This document shows, in pieces, positions 59,850 through 61,193 of a DNA stretch of 61,193 bases. Below the pieces are notes generated by a model that worked only from the letters and a program-made list of their open reading frames with translations, was not told where the DNA came from and did not search any database. The stretch is taken from NCBI GenBank assembly GCA_944391695.1, contig CALXUO010000011.1:1-61193 (forward strand). Reading direction: 5' to 3'. Each line of letters starts with the position of its first letter. The first letter of the stretch is position 1. This DNA is from an uncultured Alphaproteobacteria bacterium. Its GTDB lineage: Bacteria; Pseudomonadota; Alphaproteobacteria; RF32; CAG-239. The translations under genes were made by a program, and so were the position numbers.

Positions 59850-60955
59850 ATTCCCATCACCTCCAACAAAGAGGTCAAAATACCGGTAGCCACAATCATA
59901 ATAACGATTGCCGCCACCACTGCTTTGGTAGCAGCCACACCCACACTATCGGCATCTCTCCCGCAATTAATACCATAGTAGCATCCGGCGCAAGAAATTA
60001 TAATTCCATAGATAAACCCGTGAAAAATTCCCACCCAAAAGTTAGTAAGTTGAAACGCCTGCACCGAATAGTGCCAATACTGCTGTGCCGAAATATCCAA
60101 CATCAACACCGCCACGCTTGCCCCGCCGATAATTCCCATAATATCGGCCCACATTGTCAAAAAGGGCATGGTAATAATCAAACTCAACATTCTTGGCAAC
60201 ACCAAAAAATCAACTGCCGACACTCCCATTGTCTGCAAGGCGTCAACTTCCTCGTTAACTTTCATGGTACCTATTGTGGCGGCATAAGCGGCGCCGGTTC
60301 TGCCGGCGATAATAATTCCGGCCATAATCGCGCCCATAATTCTGGTCATACCTATTGCCACCAATGAGGCGATATATATCTGCGCACCAAACATTTTTAG
60401 TTGCAAAGCCCCGACAAAAGCCAAGATTAGCCCCACCATAAAGCTAACCAACGACACGATTCCCAAGGCCTTATAGCCGCAGTCTTCCAAAGCAAACTCA
60501 AAATCGACCTTGCGCATAACCGCCTCACCCGTGGCCAACCGCCCGATAGAAGCGCCCACATCTTTCAAAAACCTACCCACGCCGGCAAGTTTTTCTCCAA
60601 TGCTTATACCCCACAGGCCCATTTTCTCCAAAAAATCGGTTTTTATATTTTGTTTTACAGGCTCTGGCTTATATTCGACAGCTCCGGCCAATTCCAACAA
60701 CTGCTCAAGCCCATCGGGGATTTCATCATATTCAATGGCAATTTTATTTTGCTTAGCCTCTCTCACAAGCTTGTACAACAGCGCCGCCGTGGCGCAATCC
60801 CAATTTTCAAGTTTTTTTCCGTTAACACTGATTTTCCTAAACTTTGCCAAGTCTGTCATCAATCCGTCAAGCTCTGCCTCGCCGTCAAACTTGCGCAAAT
60901 CACCACTCAAAAAAAGTGTCAAAACATTTTTATCTCTAACCCATTGCCAAGCCAT
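59846..60955 (-). CDS. mlaE: Mla-type permease with N-terminal STAS domain
   Basis: The 369-residue protein has a STAS-like N-terminal domain (about 1-100: FLSGDLRKFDGEAELDGL, ENWDCATAALLYKLVREAK) fused to the MlaE permease, with five or so hydrophobic segments and GRTGAAYAATIGTMKVNEEVDAL. In E. coli the STAS part is the separate MlaB. I prefer ATG 60955; a TTG at 61018 would extend the frame by 21 residues but its AGGG is too close. It heads the mlaE-mlaF-mlaD-lipoprotein operon. Confidence 0.93.
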   Translation of the reverse strand: MAWQWVRDKNVLTLFLSGDLRKFDGEAELDGLMTDLAKFRKISVNGKKLENWDCATAALLYKLVREAKQNKIAIEYDEIPDGLEQLLELAGAVEYKPEPVKQNIKTDFLEKMGLWGISIGEKLAGVGRFLKDVGASIGRLATGEAVMRKVDFEFALEDCGYKALGIVSLVSFMVGLILAFVGALQLKMFGAQIYIASLVAIGMTRIMGAIMAGIIIAGRTGAAYAATIGTMKVNEEVDALQTMGVSAVDFLVLPRMLSLIITMPFLTMWADIMGIIGGASVAVLMLDISAQQYWHYSVQAFQLTNFWVGIFHGFIYGIIISCAGCYYGINCGRDADSVGVAATKAVVAAIVIMIVATGILTSLLEVMGI

Positions 60956-61102
60956 CACTCTGCCCAAAATCAAAAAAACTTTACTGCCAATTATATAAGC
61001 CCTAATTTCTAAAAGCAACCCTACTTATTTTTCATTAATTAAAATTTGTGCATTTTTTGTTTTTTACTTAACCCAAAATTTACCTCTTTTGTGCTAGATT
61101 AG

Positions 61103-61136
61103 ACTCGTGCGAAAGGATTATGCCGCACGAGTTTTT
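61103..61136 (+). terminator. Hairpin with T run upstream of the right-edge gene
   Basis: ACTCGTGCG (61103-61111) and CGCACGAGT (61124-61132) form a perfect nine-base stem with a 12-base loop, followed by five T. It lies between the mlaE start and the gene at 61167, in the leader of the latter. It could be an attenuator or the end of a short transcript. Confidence 0.55.
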
Positions 61137-61166
61137 AGTACTAAAACCAATAAGGATACAACCAGG

Positions 61167-61193
61167 ATGTTGTTGCAAGAATTGACACATCGC
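61167..61193 (+). CDS. First nine codons of an unidentified gene
   Basis: ATG at 61167 opens a frame reading MLLQELTHR to the window edge, with AAGGA about ten bases upstream and CAGG immediately before the ATG. Too little is present to identify it. Confidence 0.4.

Overview
The window is a gene-dense (about 90% coding), AT-leaning stretch of an alphaproteobacterial chromosome. The class assignment is an inference from gene content seen in the sequence: a GapR/DUF2312 nucleoid protein, AddB-AddA rather than RecBCD followed by trxA, a three-subunit proton-translocating transhydrogenase, an Mla-type permease with a fused STAS domain, and alphaproteobacterial-type S10, RpoB and RpoC proteins. 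The AT-leaning composition and housekeeping content would fit an uncultured host-associated lineage, but nothing in the window fixes genus or order. No CRISPR array, insertion sequence, prophage, tRNA or rRNA gene was seen.

Layout. 1-1890: start of the S10 ribosomal operon (rplC, rpsJ, minus strand) with a long structured leader, then a small decayed region containing a gene broken by two one-base frameshifts. 1891-7480: ftsH, a membrane-anchored DsbA-like oxidoreductase, a Pit phosphate transporter with its PhoU-like partner, rlmH, and an unrecognised small gene with its own near-consensus promoter. 7480-10220: rplU-rpmA-obgE-rsfS ribosome assembly group and a secreted nuclease. 10379-17410: an unknown lipoprotein, then the run uvrC-pgsA-response regulator-histidine kinase-acidic protein. 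17540-27000: rpoC, rpoB, and an L17 gene with a long Lys/Ala/Glu tail sitting directly upstream of rpoB, each with its own promoter and leader. 27060-32144: a GalU-like nucleotidyltransferase and a giant AsmA protein. 32187-35517: nucleoside salvage operon cdd-punA-deoC-deoA. 35514-43720: tolB, ruvX, the run pyk-deoB-pgeF-djlA-ampD, gapR and grpE. 43788-53944: a large glycogen-synthase-type protein, then rph-rdgB-addB-addA and trxA. 53942-61193: paired half-size ChrA proteins, pntAA-pntAB-pntB, and an Mla-type lipid transport operon ending in a PqiC-like lipoprotein; the first codons of another gene lie at the right edge.

Functional links. Cdd, PunA, DeoA, DeoB and DeoC together make a complete route from nucleosides to pentose phosphate, acetaldehyde and glyceraldehyde 3-phosphate, and pyk sits in the deoB transcription unit. 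PgeF and AmpD in the same unit both act on peptidoglycan or its fragments. Ribosome and RNA polymerase genes share a TTGCAA-type -35 box within the octamer GCTTGCAA and have hairpin-rich leaders.

I did not find an obviously new multi-gene system. The observations most worth following up are the acidic disordered protein joined to the OmpR/EnvZ-type pair, the PgeF homologue lacking a metal-ligand histidine, the rpsJ leader with two competing helices, the relocated and extended L17 gene, and the twice-frameshifted gene near the left edge.
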